From Bacterioplanoides sp965219715 (lineage in GTDB: Bacteria; Pseudomonadota; Gammaproteobacteria; Pseudomonadales; Oceanobacteraceae), in NCBI RefSeq assembly GCF_965219715.1, contig NZ_OZ244785.1:3472001-3536000 (forward strand): 64,000 nt of DNA, written 5' to 3'. This document shows positions 25,034-34,020 of this stretch, piece after piece; the stretch's first letter is position 1, and every line of letters starts with the position of its first letter. Made by a program: the position numbers and the translations under genes. The notes under the pieces were generated by a model. That model did not search any database. It saw only the letters and a list, made by a program, of their open reading frames with translations, and was not told the DNA's origin.

Positions 25034-27121
25034 ATGACTGACTTAAGCAAATACAGAAATATCGGTATCTTCGCTCACGTTGATGCCGGTAAGACCACTA
25101 CAACTGAGCGTATCCTGAAGCTCACTGGTAAGATCCACAAGACTGGTGAAGTTCACGATGGTGAATCCACTACTGACTTCATGGATCAGGAAGCTGAGCG
25201 TGGTATTACCATTCAGTCTGCAGCTGTTACCTGTGAATGGGCTGGTCACCGCCTGAACGTTATTGACACCCCTGGACACGTTGACTTCACCGTTGAAGTA
25301 TACCGTTCTCTGAAAGTACTGGACGGTGGTGTTGGTGTATTCTGTGGTTCTGGTGGTGTTGAGCCTCAGTCTGAGACTAACTGGCGTTACGCTAACGAAT
25401 CTGAAGTATCCCGTATCATCTTCGTGAACAAGCTGGACCGTCTGGGTGCCAACTTCTACCGCGTTGTTGATCAGGTTAAGAAAGTACTGGGCGCAAACCC
25501 ACTGGTTATGGTTCTGCCAATCGGTGAAGAAGATGAGTTCGTAGGTGTTGTTGACCTGCTGAGCCGTCAGGCGTTCGTATGGGATGACACTGGTCTGCCA
25601 GAGAACTACGAAATCAAAGAAGTTCCTGAAGACATGAAGGACGACGTTGAAATGTACCGCGAGCAGCTGATTGAAACTGCTCTGGAACAAGACGAAGACC
25701 TGATGATGGCTTACCTGGAAGAAGGTGAAGAGCCGTCTATGGACGACATCAAGCGTTGCATCCGTGAAGGTACCCGTAAGCTGGACTTCTTCCCAACTTA
25801 CTGTGGTTCTGCATTCAAAAACAAAGGTGTTCAGCTGGTTCTGGACGCAGTTGTTGACTACCTGCCGTCGCCAACCGAAGTTGATCCTCAGCCTCTGACT
25901 GACGAAGAAGGTAACGAAACTGGCGAGCACGCAATCGTTTCTGCTGACGAGCCGCTGCGTGCTCTGGCGTTTAAGATCATGGACGACCGTTTCGGCGCCC
26001 TGACCTTTATCCGTATCTACTCTGGTGTAATGAACAAGGGTGATACCGTACTGAACTCTGCTACCGGTAAAACTGAGCGTATCGGTCGTATGGTAGAAAT
26101 GCAGGCAGACGACAAGTCTGAGCTGACTTCTGCACAAGCCGGTGACATCGTTGCTGTTGTTGGTATGAAGAACGTACAGACTGGTCACACTCTGTGTGAT
26201 CCTAAGCACGAATGTACTCTGGAAGCCATGGTATTCCCAGAGCCAGTAATCTCTATCGCAGTTAAGCCGAAAGACAAAGGCGCTGTTGATAAGATGGGTG
26301 TTGCGATTGGTAAACTGGTTGCAGAAGATCCATCTTTCCGCGTTGAAACTGACGAAGATTCCGGCGAAACCATCCTGAAAGGTATGGGTGAGCTGCACCT
26401 GGACATTAAAGTAGACATTCTGAAGCGTACTTACGGCGTTGAGCTGGAAGTAGGTGAGCCTCAGGTATCTTACCGTGAGACTATCACTCAGCCGATCGAA
26501 GACAGCTACACGCACAAGAAGCAGTCTGGTGGTTCTGGTCAGTACGGTAAGATCGACTACACCATGAAGCCAGGTGAGCCAGGTACTGGTTTCGTATTCA
26601 CCACATCTGTTGTTGGTGGTAACGTTCCTAAGGAATTCTTCCCCGCGATCGAAAAAGGCTTCAAGGCTATGATGGCTGAAGGCCCTCTGGCTGGCTTCCC
26701 AGTGTTAGACGTTGAAATCGACGTACACGACGGTGGCTATCACGCGGTTGACTCCTCTGCAGTAGCATTCGAAATCGCTGCAAAAGGTGCATTCCGTCAG
26801 TCTATGCCGAAAGCAGGCGCACAGCTGCTGGAACCAATCATGAAGGTTGACGTATTCACCCCAGAAGACAACGTGGGTGATGTGATCGGTGACCTGAACC
26901 GTCGTCGCGGCATGATCAAAGACCAGGAAGCTGGCGTAACTGGCGTTCGTATTAAAGCTGACGTACCTCTGTCCGAAATGTTCGGTTACATTGGTCACCT
27001 GCGTACCATCACTTCTGGTCGTGGTCAGTTCTCTATGGAATTCAGCCACTACATGCCTTGCCCTCAGAACATTGCAGAAACTGTAATGGCTGAAGCAAAA
27101 GCAGCTAAAGAAGCTAAGTAA
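25034..27121 (+). CDS. Elongation factor G paralogue (EF-G2 type)
   Basis: A 695-residue translational GTPase starting MTDLSKYRNIGIFAHVDAGK. The GTP-binding motifs are AHVDAGKTTTTERIL, RGITIQSAAVTCEW, DTPGHVDF and VNKLD. Domain IV-V motifs include SGGSGQYGKI and GRGQFSMEFSHY. The pattern CGSGGVEPQSETNWRYANESEV belongs to the EF-G2 group found as a second copy in Vibrio-like and related gammaproteobacteria, rather than the str-operon fusA. EF-G promotes translocation and ribosome recycling, and how the two copies divide the work is not known for this organism. It stands alone, divergent from tuf, and shows the strong codon bias of a highly expressed gene. The start at 25034 has only a weak ribosome site. 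Confidence 0.92.
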   Translation: MTDLSKYRNIGIFAHVDAGKTTTTERILKLTGKIHKTGEVHDGESTTDFMDQEAERGITIQSAAVTCEWAGHRLNVIDTPGHVDFTVEVYRSLKVLDGGVGVFCGSGGVEPQSETNWRYANESEVSRIIFVNKLDRLGANFYRVVDQVKKVLGANPLVMVLPIGEEDEFVGVVDLLSRQAFVWDDTGLPENYEIKEVPEDMKDDVEMYREQLIETALEQDEDLMMAYLEEGEEPSMDDIKRCIREGTRKLDFFPTYCGSAFKNKGVQLVLDAVVDYLPSPTEVDPQPLTDEEGNETGEHAIVSADEPLRALAFKIMDDRFGALTFIRIYSGVMNKGDTVLNSATGKTERIGRMVEMQADDKSELTSAQAGDIVAVVGMKNVQTGHTLCDPKHECTLEAMVFPEPVISIAVKPKDKGAVDKMGVAIGKLVAEDPSFRVETDEDSGETILKGMGELHLDIKVDILKRTYGVELEVGEPQVSYRETITQPIEDSYTHKKQSGGSGQYGKIDYTMKPGEPGTGFVFTTSVVGGNVPKEFFPAIEKGFKAMMAEGPLAGFPVLDVEIDVHDGGYHAVDSSAVAFEIAAKGAFRQSMPKAGAQLLEPIMKVDVFTPEDNVGDVIGDLNRRRGMIKDQEAGVTGVRIKADVPLSEMFGYIGHLRTITSGRGQFSMEFSHYMPCPQNIAETVMAEAKAAKEAK

Positions 27122-27146
27122 TTAATCCTTAATTACTGAACTTCAG

Positions 27147-27173
27147 AAAAACCCGGCTCAGGCCGGGTTTTTT
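27147..27173 (+). terminator. Terminator of the EF-G paralogue
   Basis: AAAACCCGGC-TCAG-GCCGGGTTTTTT, a GC-rich stem with a four-base loop and T-run, starts 25 bp after the stop codon. It also marks the border to the AT-rich cassette on the other strand. Confidence 0.9.
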
Positions 27174-27182
27174 GTTTTTGTA

Positions 27183-27596
27183 TTAGTGGTTATACATATC
27201 GAACTTTGTATCAATCCACACAACATAGAAGACTTCATCCTCTATGTATCCGATCAATCTTCCACTTTTCGCAGGTAACCTAAAAACGTCTATTTGATTG
27301 AATTCCTTGAACTTATGCGGAGGACTAGGAAGTGATTTGAATGAAGTTTTAGGTATTTTTTCGAAACCCTGTTTGCGAGGAAGATTAGAAATTTCCCGCC
27401 AGGTTTGTTTGCTGAGCTGAGTTATTTTTTTAATACAATTACTTGCATCATCTTTCGATAGTTTCTCCAGTGAACGAGAATGATTAACTGCAAACTCAAA
27501 TGAAAATTTAGGGTAAAGCTCGAACGCTGTTTTGTTTACATCCTTGTTTTCTTCTTTGTGCTTATCAAAGAAGTTGCCTTTCCTTTTATTCGCCAA
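27183..27596 (-). CDS. Small protein with RelE-like C-terminus, partner of the AAA ATPase
   Basis: A 137-residue protein, very basic at the N-terminus (KRKGNFFDKHKEENKDVNK). The C-terminal half (IDVFRLPAKSGRLIGYIEDE followed by VFYVVWIDTKFDMY) has the strand pattern seen at the end of RelE/HigB-type mRNA interferases (R-x-x-G-x, V-F-x-x-W-x-D). This is a pattern match by eye, not a database hit. The start is a TTG at 27596, inside the last codons of the ATPase gene (11-bp overlap). It is supported by a GGAG box 9 bp upstream, which implies coupled translation. Base composition is AT-rich compared with the neighbours, suggesting acquisition with the ATPase gene. Confidence 0.72.
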   Translation of the reverse strand: MANKRKGNFFDKHKEENKDVNKTAFELYPKFSFEFAVNHSRSLEKLSKDDASNCIKKITQLSKQTWREISNLPRKQGFEKIPKTSFKSLPSPPHKFKEFNQIDVFRLPAKSGRLIGYIEDEVFYVVWIDTKFDMYNH

Positions 27597-28860
27597 TGTT
27601 CGGTACTCCGCCTATTTTGGAAGCATGGTAATGGGGAGTTATGGGCCGGCCATTTCGTAATAAATCGCTTGGCAATTCATCTAAACGATAGGAGTAACTT
27701 TCACTTTCGGTCTTATTAATGAATACCGTTCGGTATTTTCCCATTTGATCCATTATCAAATCATTCTGACAGGTGAAAATTAATTGTGTGTTTTCACTCA
27801 TGTCAAAGAGAGTGATGATCTCTTCAAGCACTTTTGAATGTAGGTGTAAATCTAATTCATCGGCGATGAAGTACGAGTAGCTATCTTTGTTTTTTAGCGC
27901 TAAATAGCAGTATGCGAGTAGTATATATAACCTTTTGGTACCACTAGATTGTTGGTTTAATCGGAGAATTTCCACTCCACTTTCGGTCGCATGTTTAAAT
28001 TCTGGGTAGTAAACCTCAGTACCCGCTTCATTTATTTGGCTTTTTATTTCAAAACTATGAATGCCAGTATCGAACCTTTTAAGAAGCTTGGTACTAAATT
28101 CAACTGCATCAGGAAATACATTATAAAATTCGTGGACATCGGCATCTGAGAAATCTCGAAACCCCATTTTACCTACATTACTGATCGCACGAATATAAAA
28201 AGTCGTATAGATCTCTTCAATACAACCAATTTCATATTGGTTTGCAATGCTTATGATTGAAGCATTGCTTCTTATATTGGGAACATCATTCAGTTCTTCA
28301 AATGACTCATGAATGGTTAAAATCTCATTTTGGGCGCGCTCAAACAATAAGATAGGAGCTGCTTTCTGACTAATGTTACTGAGGCTTTCTCTTATAACAG
28401 TGCTGCCGTTGAAAGTGACTTCATAGCGTAAGTCCCCTTGAACGGTTCTGAACTCACAATAAAGAAATACATCATTTTTGTTATGGAAAAATGATTCTGC
28501 AGGTATCGTACTTTCAGGCTTTAGAGCAAATGAATTAGTGATGAAATCAAGAAGGAATGACAATGCCTTAAGTGCATTTGTCTTACCTGCTGCATTTGCC
28601 CCTTTGATGCAGAGAGCCGAGCTCACATCTCTGCCATGTGAGATCTCATTCGGACAATTTTTATTCAGGCGTAAATCGATATCGAAGTCTTCTTTAAAGC
28701 AGTAGAAGTTACGACCGCCATACTTGAGAAACATGCTGAAATCCTGCGAATTGAAAGGGAGATAATCAACTTCTGCCAAATTTGGCAGAAGCTGATTATA
28801 GAAGTTGGTTTGGATTTGTACACTGGGTGGCGCAAAATGACTTAAATGCTTGATCTCCAT
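27586..28860 (-). CDS. AAA15/OLD-like ATPase of a candidate defence cassette
   Basis: A 424-residue SMC-like ATPase of the COG1106 (AAA15) type. The Walker A motif is at residues 87-94 (KGANAAGKTNALKALSFLLD), a signature-like element follows in NQQSSGTKRLYILLAYCYLA, and Walker B with its catalytic Glu lies in SYFIADELDLHLHSKVLEEI. The switch is in TQLIFTCQNDLIMDQ. The end HYHASKIGGVPNIGE resembles the usual terminus of this family. Relatives serve in phage-defence modules such as AbiL and PARIS, each with a toxic partner. Here the partner is the overlapping downstream gene, which is not a DUF4435 TOPRIM nuclease. The AT-rich composition suggests horizontal transfer. Confidence 0.85.
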   Translation of the reverse strand: MEIKHLSHFAPPSVQIQTNFYNQLLPNLAEVDYLPFNSQDFSMFLKYGGRNFYCFKEDFDIDLRLNKNCPNEISHGRDVSSALCIKGANAAGKTNALKALSFLLDFITNSFALKPESTIPAESFFHNKNDVFLYCEFRTVQGDLRYEVTFNGSTVIRESLSNISQKAAPILLFERAQNEILTIHESFEELNDVPNIRSNASIISIANQYEIGCIEEIYTTFYIRAISNVGKMGFRDFSDADVHEFYNVFPDAVEFSTKLLKRFDTGIHSFEIKSQINEAGTEVYYPEFKHATESGVEILRLNQQSSGTKRLYILLAYCYLALKNKDSYSYFIADELDLHLHSKVLEEIITLFDMSENTQLIFTCQNDLIMDQMGKYRTVFINKTESESYSYRLDELPSDLLRNGRPITPHYHASKIGGVPNIGE

Positions 28861-28926
28861 TAACCCTGCCTCAATTGGCTTCTGTCACTCACAATAACAC
28901 CAGTTTTAAATTCAGGTGTAAAAGTG

Positions 28927-30168
28927 ATGAAGCCGCTCAATTTATTCTTATCCTTGGCTTGTGCCGCCTCGCTGTCGGCATGCTCGGTCAATTCTTTCAG
29001 AGATGATCAGGTTGATAAAATTCAGTTTCTTGCCTTCGGCGACAGCGGTTATCACTATGATTATCTGAAACCCAAACTACAGAAAAACCCGCAAACACCG
29101 GCGAAATTTCAGGCTGAAAAGTTAAAGAAGTGGTTGAAACAACATCGCCCGGAAAAAGATTTTGTCGCACCACCGATGCACTTATTACCAGGTGGCCAGT
29201 TTGCTGTTGAACGCACGGGGTTGCACGCAACCGCGAAATCCATGACCCGTTTTTGTCAGCAGGCGGTATGTGAGTTTGGCATTATGCTGGGTGACAATAT
29301 CTACCCGGATGGTGCGGATGGCAAAAACGATGATGAGCGCTTCGATAAGATATTTGAGCAGCCTTATAAGTCTCTTGGTGCTGGAATTGAAGGCTTTAAG
29401 TTATACGCGGCGTTAGGTAATCATGATTGGAATACATCGCGCCTTGGGCGAAATGCTCAGGTTGATTATGCTCAACGCCACGATACAAAAATCACCATGC
29501 AGCAACCCGGCTACTTTACTTTTAAGCGTCAGCAGGGTGATTTAACCGCTGAATTTTTTGTTCTTGATACCAACCTGTTATTAAAAGGACAAAATGTCCT
29601 TGATGATCAACTGAATCCGGATGGTAGCCCAAAACAGCATAATGAGCTGAATCAGCCGGAAAGCTGGGAAAAGCCTACCGAGGCAGATAACCAACAATTG
29701 CAGTGGTTAAAAAATCAGTTAAAAGCCTCCGATGCTGATTGGAAGATTGTGATGGGACATCACACGATCTGGTCATCCGGTGGCAGTAAGTTTGAAGAAG
29801 CTAAGGTCCTGCGCCGGTTGTTATTACCGTCTTTGTGTGAATATGCGGATATGTATTTTGCCGGCCACGAACATGACCTGGAGGTGCATCTGGATACTTG
29901 CCAGGGCGAGCAAGGAGAAGGGGCGAAACCACTGCCGTTGATTATTTCTGGTGCCGCAGCAAAACAACGCGCTATTCATACGAGGTTTCAGCAGTGGCAA
30001 AAAGCCAATAACCCAACATACCGGGAGTTGTGGTTAAAAGGGATGGTTTGGGGCTTCAGTCATATTCAGTTGGATAAAACCAATGCCCGGGTGGATATGT
30101 TCACCACGCCAAATGATGAAAGTGGTGAGGTGGTGCACGAAGTGAGCTTTAACTTCGCAAATCGATAA
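28927..30168 (+). CDS. Calcineurin-like metallophosphoesterase lipoprotein
   Basis: A 413-residue protein with a lipoprotein signal (LFLSLACAASLSACS, lipobox LSAC) and a purple-acid-phosphatase-like catalytic core. The metal ligands appear in order as LAFGDSGYHYDY, GIMLGDNIYPDG, ALGNHDWN, WKIVMGHHTIWSSGG and YFAGHEHDLEVH, the five blocks of the calcineurin-like superfamily in the arrangement of tartrate-resistant acid phosphatases. It probably hydrolyses phosphate esters at the cell envelope, but the substrate is unknown. The ATG at 28927 is preferred to the GTG three bases earlier. A phosphate-scavenging role would fit the two PhoBR pairs nearby, but no Pho box was seen in front of it. Confidence 0.85.
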   Translation: MKPLNLFLSLACAASLSACSVNSFRDDQVDKIQFLAFGDSGYHYDYLKPKLQKNPQTPAKFQAEKLKKWLKQHRPEKDFVAPPMHLLPGGQFAVERTGLHATAKSMTRFCQQAVCEFGIMLGDNIYPDGADGKNDDERFDKIFEQPYKSLGAGIEGFKLYAALGNHDWNTSRLGRNAQVDYAQRHDTKITMQQPGYFTFKRQQGDLTAEFFVLDTNLLLKGQNVLDDQLNPDGSPKQHNELNQPESWEKPTEADNQQLQWLKNQLKASDADWKIVMGHHTIWSSGGSKFEEAKVLRRLLLPSLCEYADMYFAGHEHDLEVHLDTCQGEQGEGAKPLPLIISGAAAKQRAIHTRFQQWQKANNPTYRELWLKGMVWGFSHIQLDKTNARVDMFTTPNDESGEVVHEVSFNFANR

Positions 30169-30176
30169 GACAGAAC

Positions 30177-31199
30177 TTATTTATTTCGATACTGAGCCGG
30201 AGACTGTCCGGCCCAGTTTTTAAAGGCCTTGGTGAAGTTACTGGCGTCGCTGTATCCCAGTTGTGCCGCGACGGCGTCGAGTGAAATATCCTGATTTAAT
30301 AATTCTTTGGCCTGCTCAAAGCGAACTTTGTCTTTAACCTGCTGAAAGCTGATGCCTTCCGCTTTTAACTTACGATTTAACGTCGCTGCAGACATATGCA
30401 ACCGCTCAGCCATGGTTTCTGTTGTTGGCAGTCGGGTTAAATCCTGGCGTAACAGTTGTTCTACTTTTTCTGTTAATGAATCCGGCTCTTTGACCAGAGA
30501 AAGGATTTTCTGCAACTTCTTCTCAGTCACGCTTTCCATCTGTGGATTAAAAAACGGCAACTGCGAAAAGAAGGAATCCGCTGGCCAGCGCAACATATTT
30601 TCATCGGTGATTTTTATCCGGCAATTAGGCAGCCAGTTTTGGTTTTCCAGTTCCGGGCAAGGTTGCCCAAGAGCAATGCGGATTTCACTTGGTGTGGATT
30701 TCCCTCGCTCCCCCAGCAGAGTTCGGCAAATGGTCTCGATACTGGTGAGAAAGGCCAGAATCAGAAAGGGCACCGCTTTTTCGCTGGCGAAACGTGGCGT
30801 GATAATCAGTCTGCGTACCTGATTATCGGAGGCCTTTTCCATCCGGAACAGCTGTGCACGTGTTTCCATAAAACGGGTCATTTTATCACCGGCATCCACC
30901 ATGGTTTCACTGTACTGGGCGGCGTAACCCAAAACACCGTGTTTTGACAGGGTCATACGTTTGCCAAACTCGATCGCAACGGTGATGTCATCCGTCAGCT
31001 GACAAAAGCGTTCGACAAAGCTCAGCCCGGACTCATGGCCGACCGGCGTATTTGGCTGCAGCAGCAAGGCCTCATCCAGGCCTGTGTCAGCAAACAGCTC
31101 AGAAGCCGCAATGCCGTGCTCAAAGGCGATTTCTGCCAGCAGTATCAGATAGTCAGATGATATGTAGTGGTCACCACGACCGATGGTTTTTATTGTCAT
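30177..31199 (-). CDS. AraC-family transcriptional regulator
   Basis: A 340-residue regulator with an N-terminal OruR/ArgR-type ligand-binding domain (about 15-200, SELFADTGLDEALLLQPNTP, HGVLGYAAQYSETM) and a C-terminal AraC double helix-turn-helix (MAERLHMSAATLNRKLKAEG; ISLDAVAAQLGYSDASNFTKAF; NWAGQSPAQYR). It is divergent from the predicted metal-dependent hydrolase gene, a common arrangement for a regulator and its target, and ends 8 bp from the phosphoesterase stop. The inducer is unknown. Confidence 0.9.
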   Translation of the reverse strand: MTIKTIGRGDHYISSDYLILLAEIAFEHGIAASELFADTGLDEALLLQPNTPVGHESGLSFVERFCQLTDDITVAIEFGKRMTLSKHGVLGYAAQYSETMVDAGDKMTRFMETRAQLFRMEKASDNQVRRLIITPRFASEKAVPFLILAFLTSIETICRTLLGERGKSTPSEIRIALGQPCPELENQNWLPNCRIKITDENMLRWPADSFFSQLPFFNPQMESVTEKKLQKILSLVKEPDSLTEKVEQLLRQDLTRLPTTETMAERLHMSAATLNRKLKAEGISFQQVKDKVRFEQAKELLNQDISLDAVAAQLGYSDASNFTKAFKNWAGQSPAQYRNK

Positions 31200-31370
31200 G
31201 CCCGCAAGCTACTGCCGAAATTCATAAGAATCAAGCCCTTAGCGACGGGGCAGAAGAGGTGTGTCGTGGTTGTGATGGAAAATCACCGGCAGCTGCAGCA
31301 ATCTGACCGGGCGAGGGTAACTTCCCTGTGCCACACTGGTTGCCATAATAACAACACAAGGCAGATAACT

Positions 31371-32216
31371 ATGTCTGGTAACGATACTCAAGATAAGCGC
31401 CAGGTTGAGATCAAAGCCCGTCGTATGGCGTTTGATCTGGATGAGCCAATGCGTGAATACGCCATCGAAAACAACTCGCTGATCAGCACTTTCTTTTATG
31501 CCCTGTCGGCGATGTTTCCCGAGGGTGAACGCTTTTTTATTCACTCGGTACGACATTACCGTGACCAGGTAAAAGATCCGGTGTTAAAAGAGCAGATCCG
31601 CGGCTTTATTGGTCAGGAAGCCCATCACGGTCATTCTCATGAAGGCCTGAACGATAAGCTGGTTGGTATGGGCTTTCCGGTGGATAAAATTGTGGCGGTA
31701 ATGGATAGCCGGGTGAAGTTTCTGAAAAAGTTCTCTCCGGAGCGGCAGTTGGCTGTCACCGTGGCGATGGAACACTTTACCGCAACTCTGGCTGAACAGA
31801 TTCTCGAAAATCCGGAGTATTACGCCAATATTGATCCAACGCTGCGCAAGATGCTGATCTGGCACGCAGTGGAAGAAATCGAACATAAAGCCGTGGCCTT
31901 TGATGTGTATCGCCAGTTTGTGAATAACGAGTTTATGCGCAAGCGGGTGATGGTGCTGGCAGTCGGCAGCCTGTTATTCCGCCTGGCGAAATATCAGCGC
32001 ATGTTGCTAAAAGCGAAGAAGCATCGGCCAAGCTGGAAAGAATGGAAACAGGCGTTTCACTTCTTCTGGAATAAGGAACACGGCATGATGCGTCATACCT
32101 TAAAAGCGCTGCTGCCTTTCTTTAAAACCGGCTTCCATCCCTGGGATATTGATCAGTTTGAACTGATTGATGGCTGGCAGGAGCGTTTCCCGGACGTGGC
32201 TGAACTGCAGATGTAA
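31371..32216 (+). CDS. Predicted metal-dependent hydrolase (PF10118-type)
   Basis: A 281-residue protein of the uncharacterised metal-dependent hydrolase family. It is mostly helical with likely metal ligands in GFIGQEAHHGHSHEGL and WHAVEEIEHKAVAFDVY, which look like a ferritin-type di-metal site (E..H / E..EH). The end is FHPWDIDQFELIDGWQERF. The start at 31371 (MSGNDTQDKRQ) is chosen because the conserved part begins shortly after it. The frame is open further upstream to 31167, but there it overlaps the divergent AraC gene and is not family-like. The family often lies beside AraC regulators, as here. Substrate unknown. Confidence 0.85.
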   Translation: MSGNDTQDKRQVEIKARRMAFDLDEPMREYAIENNSLISTFFYALSAMFPEGERFFIHSVRHYRDQVKDPVLKEQIRGFIGQEAHHGHSHEGLNDKLVGMGFPVDKIVAVMDSRVKFLKKFSPERQLAVTVAMEHFTATLAEQILENPEYYANIDPTLRKMLIWHAVEEIEHKAVAFDVYRQFVNNEFMRKRVMVLAVGSLLFRLAKYQRMLLKAKKHRPSWKEWKQAFHFFWNKEHGMMRHTLKALLPFFKTGFHPWDIDQFELIDGWQERFPDVAELQM

Positions 32217-32341
32217 GCATCATCTCACACACAGGTAAAGAAACCGTCTGTTGCCTGTTATCACCAAACCGTTCCAGCAGCGCCCCCTACTCATTCCGGG
32301 GGCGCTTGCTATATTGGAGCCAGATTATTGAGGTTCCTGTG

Positions 32342-32695
32342 ATGAACGAACACGAAAAAATTAATTACGTCGAATTTCCTGCTTGCGACATGAAAGCCAC
32401 CCGCGACTTTTTTGTTGATGCCTTTGGCTGGCAGTTTCAGAATTTTGGCCCGGATTATATGGCGTTCTCTCGTCAGGGGATTGAAGGTGGTTTCTTCCGT
32501 GCCAGCTTACGCTCCTGCACGCAAAACGGCGCAGCTCTGATTGTGCTGTACAGTCAGAATCTGGAGCAAACCAAAGCCACCATCGAAAAAGCCGGTGGTC
32601 ATATTGTTAAGGATATTTTTGAGTTTCCGGGAGGAAGGCGTTTTCACTTTGCCGAGCCCAGTGGAAATGAGCTGGCAGTCTGGAGCGATTGCTGA
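32342..32695 (+). CDS. VOC-family (glyoxalase/bleomycin-resistance fold) protein
   Basis: A 117-residue single-domain protein with the pattern NYVEFPACDMKATRDFFVDAFGWQF, a glycine-rich middle (FSRQGIEGGFF) and an end typical of VOC proteins (PGGRRFHFAEPSGNELAVWS). VOC proteins bind a metal and act as lyases, isomerases, dioxygenases or binding proteins, and the small form cannot be assigned a substrate. The start has a GAGG box at proper distance. A GC hairpin without a clear T-run lies upstream (32278-32304). Confidence 0.85.
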   Translation: MNEHEKINYVEFPACDMKATRDFFVDAFGWQFQNFGPDYMAFSRQGIEGGFFRASLRSCTQNGAALIVLYSQNLEQTKATIEKAGGHIVKDIFEFPGGRRFHFAEPSGNELAVWSDC

Positions 32696-32713
32696 GCAGA
32701 GATGCCGGGCGGG

Positions 32714-33982
32714 TTAATGAATAACCCGCTCCTGAGGAATCACAAAGCTGAAAGTACTGCCTTTGCCAATCTCCGATTCTACTTCCAGCCAGGTATCGTG
32801 ATGCTCCAGCGCATGTTTAACAATGGCCAGCCCCAGGCCTGAACCACCCACGGTTGATTCCCGTGAATCATCCACCCGATAAAAACGTTCTGTCAGACGG
32901 GTAATGTGCTCCGGAGGAATGCCTATACCCTGATCGGAAACACTGACACGAATGCCGTTGTCGTTTTCTTCAATACGGAACTGTACGTCGCTGCCATTAC
33001 CGTATTTCACAGCGTTGGTAATCAGGTTGCTCAGCACCGAACTCATCTCATCATTAAAGCCGTCGATGGTAAATTCTTTATCACACTGGAACAGGATTTG
33101 TGACTCGCCGTATTCCTGCAGCTGGTCAACCACCGAGTGTCCCAGATTCTGCAGATTCAGGCGCTCACCTGCACGCTCAGTGTTGGCACTCTCCAGCTTC
33201 GATAATTCGATCAGATCGTTTACCAGACTTTTCATGCGCTGGCCCTGACTGTTCATCTGCCCCATGGCTTTGCTGAGACTGTTTGGCAATTCCATATCGC
33301 TGAACATTTCCAGATAGCCGGTGATAACCGTAAGAGGAGTACGCAGCTCGTGGGAAACATCGGCAATGAAGTTCTGACGCATAGTTTCGACACGCTTGCG
33401 CTCGGTGACGTCACGAATCAGCATGACCTTCTGATCAATACCAAACTGGGTGATCTGAACCTGAACGCTCAGCTGGGTGATGTTGTAGGTGTCGAACTGC
33501 AGAGAGTCTGAATAATCGCCTTTATCAAAGTATTTGATAAAACGTGGCGTCCGGATCAGGTTTTTGATGTGCTGGCCGGTATCTTCTTTTCGTAACGCCA
33601 GCAAGCGACTGGCCGCGGCGTTAAAGTTGGTGATGTAACCTTCTTTATCGATAACCACAACACCGTCGTGTAACGACTCGATGCCCTGGTTATAACGACG
33701 CAATTGCTTGGCTTGTTGCGCCAGTTTTCCTTTGAGGTTTTTCTCACGACGGATCAGTTTGTCGACGCTATAGCCAATCAGACCACTGTCCTGAGGTGCA
33801 GCACCCTGGCGATAGCTCCATTTATACAGAGCCCCCATCGTGCGCAACGAAATGACCAGCGCAATACTGACGCCGGCAAGCAGACCATACAGGGGTTGTT
33901 CCACCGTCCAGCCAGAGGCCAGACCCAGGGCGATTACCACGCCGGTTTTGGTTAATTCACCCTGCCAAGCAGATTGGTGCAA
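32714..33982 (-). CDS. PhoR-like sensor histidine kinase (second copy)
   Basis: A 422-residue kinase with two N-terminal hydrophobic segments (about 13-30 and 33-48), a short linker, a PAS domain (about 95-200, ESLHDGVVVIDKEGYITNFN), and HisKA/HATPase domains. The phospho-histidine is H211 in IADVSHELRTPLTV. ATP-binding boxes are LSNLITNAVKYGNG, VSDQGIGIPPEH and GGSGLGLAIVKHALE. The layout matches PhoR, the phosphate-responsive kinase, but the canonical phoBR of this window is at 45.6-47.7 kb, so this is a paralogue whose signal is unknown. It starts with TTG behind a TGAGG box, 38 bp after the regulator gene. Confidence 0.9.
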   Translation of the reverse strand: MHQSAWQGELTKTGVVIALGLASGWTVEQPLYGLLAGVSIALVISLRTMGALYKWSYRQGAAPQDSGLIGYSVDKLIRREKNLKGKLAQQAKQLRRYNQGIESLHDGVVVIDKEGYITNFNAAASRLLALRKEDTGQHIKNLIRTPRFIKYFDKGDYSDSLQFDTYNITQLSVQVQITQFGIDQKVMLIRDVTERKRVETMRQNFIADVSHELRTPLTVITGYLEMFSDMELPNSLSKAMGQMNSQGQRMKSLVNDLIELSKLESANTERAGERLNLQNLGHSVVDQLQEYGESQILFQCDKEFTIDGFNDEMSSVLSNLITNAVKYGNGSDVQFRIEENDNGIRVSVSDQGIGIPPEHITRLTERFYRVDDSRESTVGGSGLGLAIVKHALEHHDTWLEVESEIGKGSTFSFVIPQERVIH

Positions 33983-34020
33983 TGTTCAAGCCTCACAACA
34001 GACGGACTTAACCGCCTTTA

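Noticed and set aside
25043..26515. 490-residue open frame antisense to the EF-G paralogue
   Set aside because: It is a shadow of the strongly biased EF-G gene, with a composition (Val/Phe/Asn-rich) typical of antisense frames, and no ribosome site.
32278..32304. GC-rich hairpin AGCGCCCCC/GGGGGCGCT as a terminator
   Set aside because: It is a strong stem but lacks the T-run, so it is recorded only as a hairpin in the upstream region of the VOC gene.
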